Below are positions 63,132 to 64,000 of a stretch of 64,000 nt of DNA, piece after piece. Origin of the DNA: Nymphalis io (Eukaryota; Arthropoda; Insecta; Lepidoptera; Nymphalidae). Position 1 is the first letter of the stretch, and each line of letters opens with the position of its first letter. The notes beneath the pieces were generated by a model. The model saw only the letters and a program-made list of their open reading frames with translations, was not told where the DNA came from and searched no databases. Where the stretch lies: the NCBI RefSeq assembly GCF_905147045.1, contig NC_065907.1:186001-250000 (forward strand), in the 5' to 3' direction. The translations under genes were made by a program, and so were the position numbers.

Positions 63132-63990
63132 AATTTGACTAAAATAATAAAAATTAAAAATGTAAATTTAAATCAAATCCTATGTAATGATCATGATTAT
63201 TTGATAATAAATTCATCTATTATATGTAAAATTTTAACACTTATAATAAACATTAAAGAGATACAGTATATTAATTCATTCTATTGCTCTTGAGTTTGTC
63301 TGTTTGTCATTCGTCAGTCAAGTTGCCTGTTCGTGCGTTGTTATACTTACTTGAATCAAGTGCTAAAAATAGTTTAGGTCAGTTTTTGAGATTATCGTTA
63401 AATATAATCTAAACAAACATGGCTTTTAAATAGTATAATATATTATAACTTTACTAATATTGAATTGTAGTTCCTTTATTAATAATCTATTACAAATGTA
63501 TTTCAATATTTTTTTTGTTTATTTTTTTTTACCGTTATATTTAATCTTAAGACATTGTTTTGCTAAAAGTTATCATCTATAATTAAGATAGCACTTAGTG
63601 GGTATCATAATAACTGTTCTTATTTTTATACTTGTGATTTATTTAATACTATGTTGGCGTTCTCTTAAAAAATAAATAAATATACAACGTATATTTAAGT
63701 CGAAACCAAAATATTCTTTATTCGAGTAAATAAAAGCGCTTTTGAATCGTTATGTTATAGTTTTTAAATTCACGTAAAGGCACTTAATTCCTTATTATAT
63801 AAAAATTATTATATAATTAAAAAAAATTGGTGGAGTTTCATCGTCAAAACAGAGAGACTTTATATTACTTTCCTATTTATTATTATCCATGTACACAAAG
63901 CTTTATAAAAATACAAAATTGAAACGGATCTCACAAGTGCCTCCCACAAGTAACACGGGCAGTGTCAGCCGACGTCCGATTGAGCGCGAG

Positions 63991-64000
63991 ATGAAATTCA
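63991..64000 (+). CDS. Possible start codon of a gene running off the window
   Basis: The last 50 bases become GC-rich and end GCGCGAGATGAAATTCA. An ATG followed by AAA TTC (MKF) is a usual opening for secreted insect proteins, but only three codons are visible. Low confidence. Confidence 0.15.

Larger units (their letters stand above)
59312..63990. other. Repeat-bearing flank
   Basis: Besides the Helitron-like repeat, the CpG island at 61.1 kb, LINE remnants and AT-rich DNA from 63.13 kb onward, no gene is seen. Confidence 0.45.

Overview
The window looks like butterfly (Lepidoptera) nuclear DNA. It is AT-rich, intron-bearing and gene-poor. It carries many copies of short tRNA-derived SINEs, truncated non-LTR retrotransposon 3' ends, Helitron-like fragments and mariner elements of types familiar from nymphalid-like butterfly genomes. 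There is no bacterial or viral gene organisation. Roughly 2 kb of the 64 kb is convincingly protein-coding.

Left part (1-12.5 kb). The terminal coding exon of a secreted fibroblast growth factor (FGF) ligand, probably branchless-like, lies at 4151-4648 behind a clear splice acceptor; its upstream exons must lie beyond the left edge. A long AT-rich stretch follows, probably 3' UTR, with a five-unit GC-rich 8-mer repeat and a (TA)n tract. At 10009-11304 is a complete two-exon gene for a 310-residue BED zinc-finger/BESS-like nuclear protein. At 12193-12396 is the first exon of what looks like a mitochondrial membrane protein, leaving through a good splice donor.

Middle and right (12.5-64 kb). 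This is intergenic or intronic sequence dominated by mobile-element debris. It holds two decayed cecropia-type mariner elements in opposite orientation (13.79-15.35 kb and 50.47-51.33 kb), about ten copies of one tRNA-headed SINE family (SINE-A), several of a second (SINE-B) and one of a third (SINE-C), recurrent LINE 3' ends, Helitron-like pieces, and the C-terminal part of a LINE polyprotein at 62.16-63.13 kb. Several insertions can be read as layers: a SINE inside a SINE, and a SINE plus a LINE end inside one mariner. A possible decayed exon lies at 26702-27079, a possible new start codon at 63991, and CpG-richer islands at 17.4-17.7, 58.1-58.35 and 61.1-61.28 kb may be regulatory DNA or untranslated first exons.

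The genes do not form an operon or shared pathway; they are unrelated neighbours. The main interest beyond the genes is the readable nesting of transposons and a set of long, nearly perfect inverted repeats (15-19 bp stems) that are not explained by any recognised element. No convincing new biological system was found.
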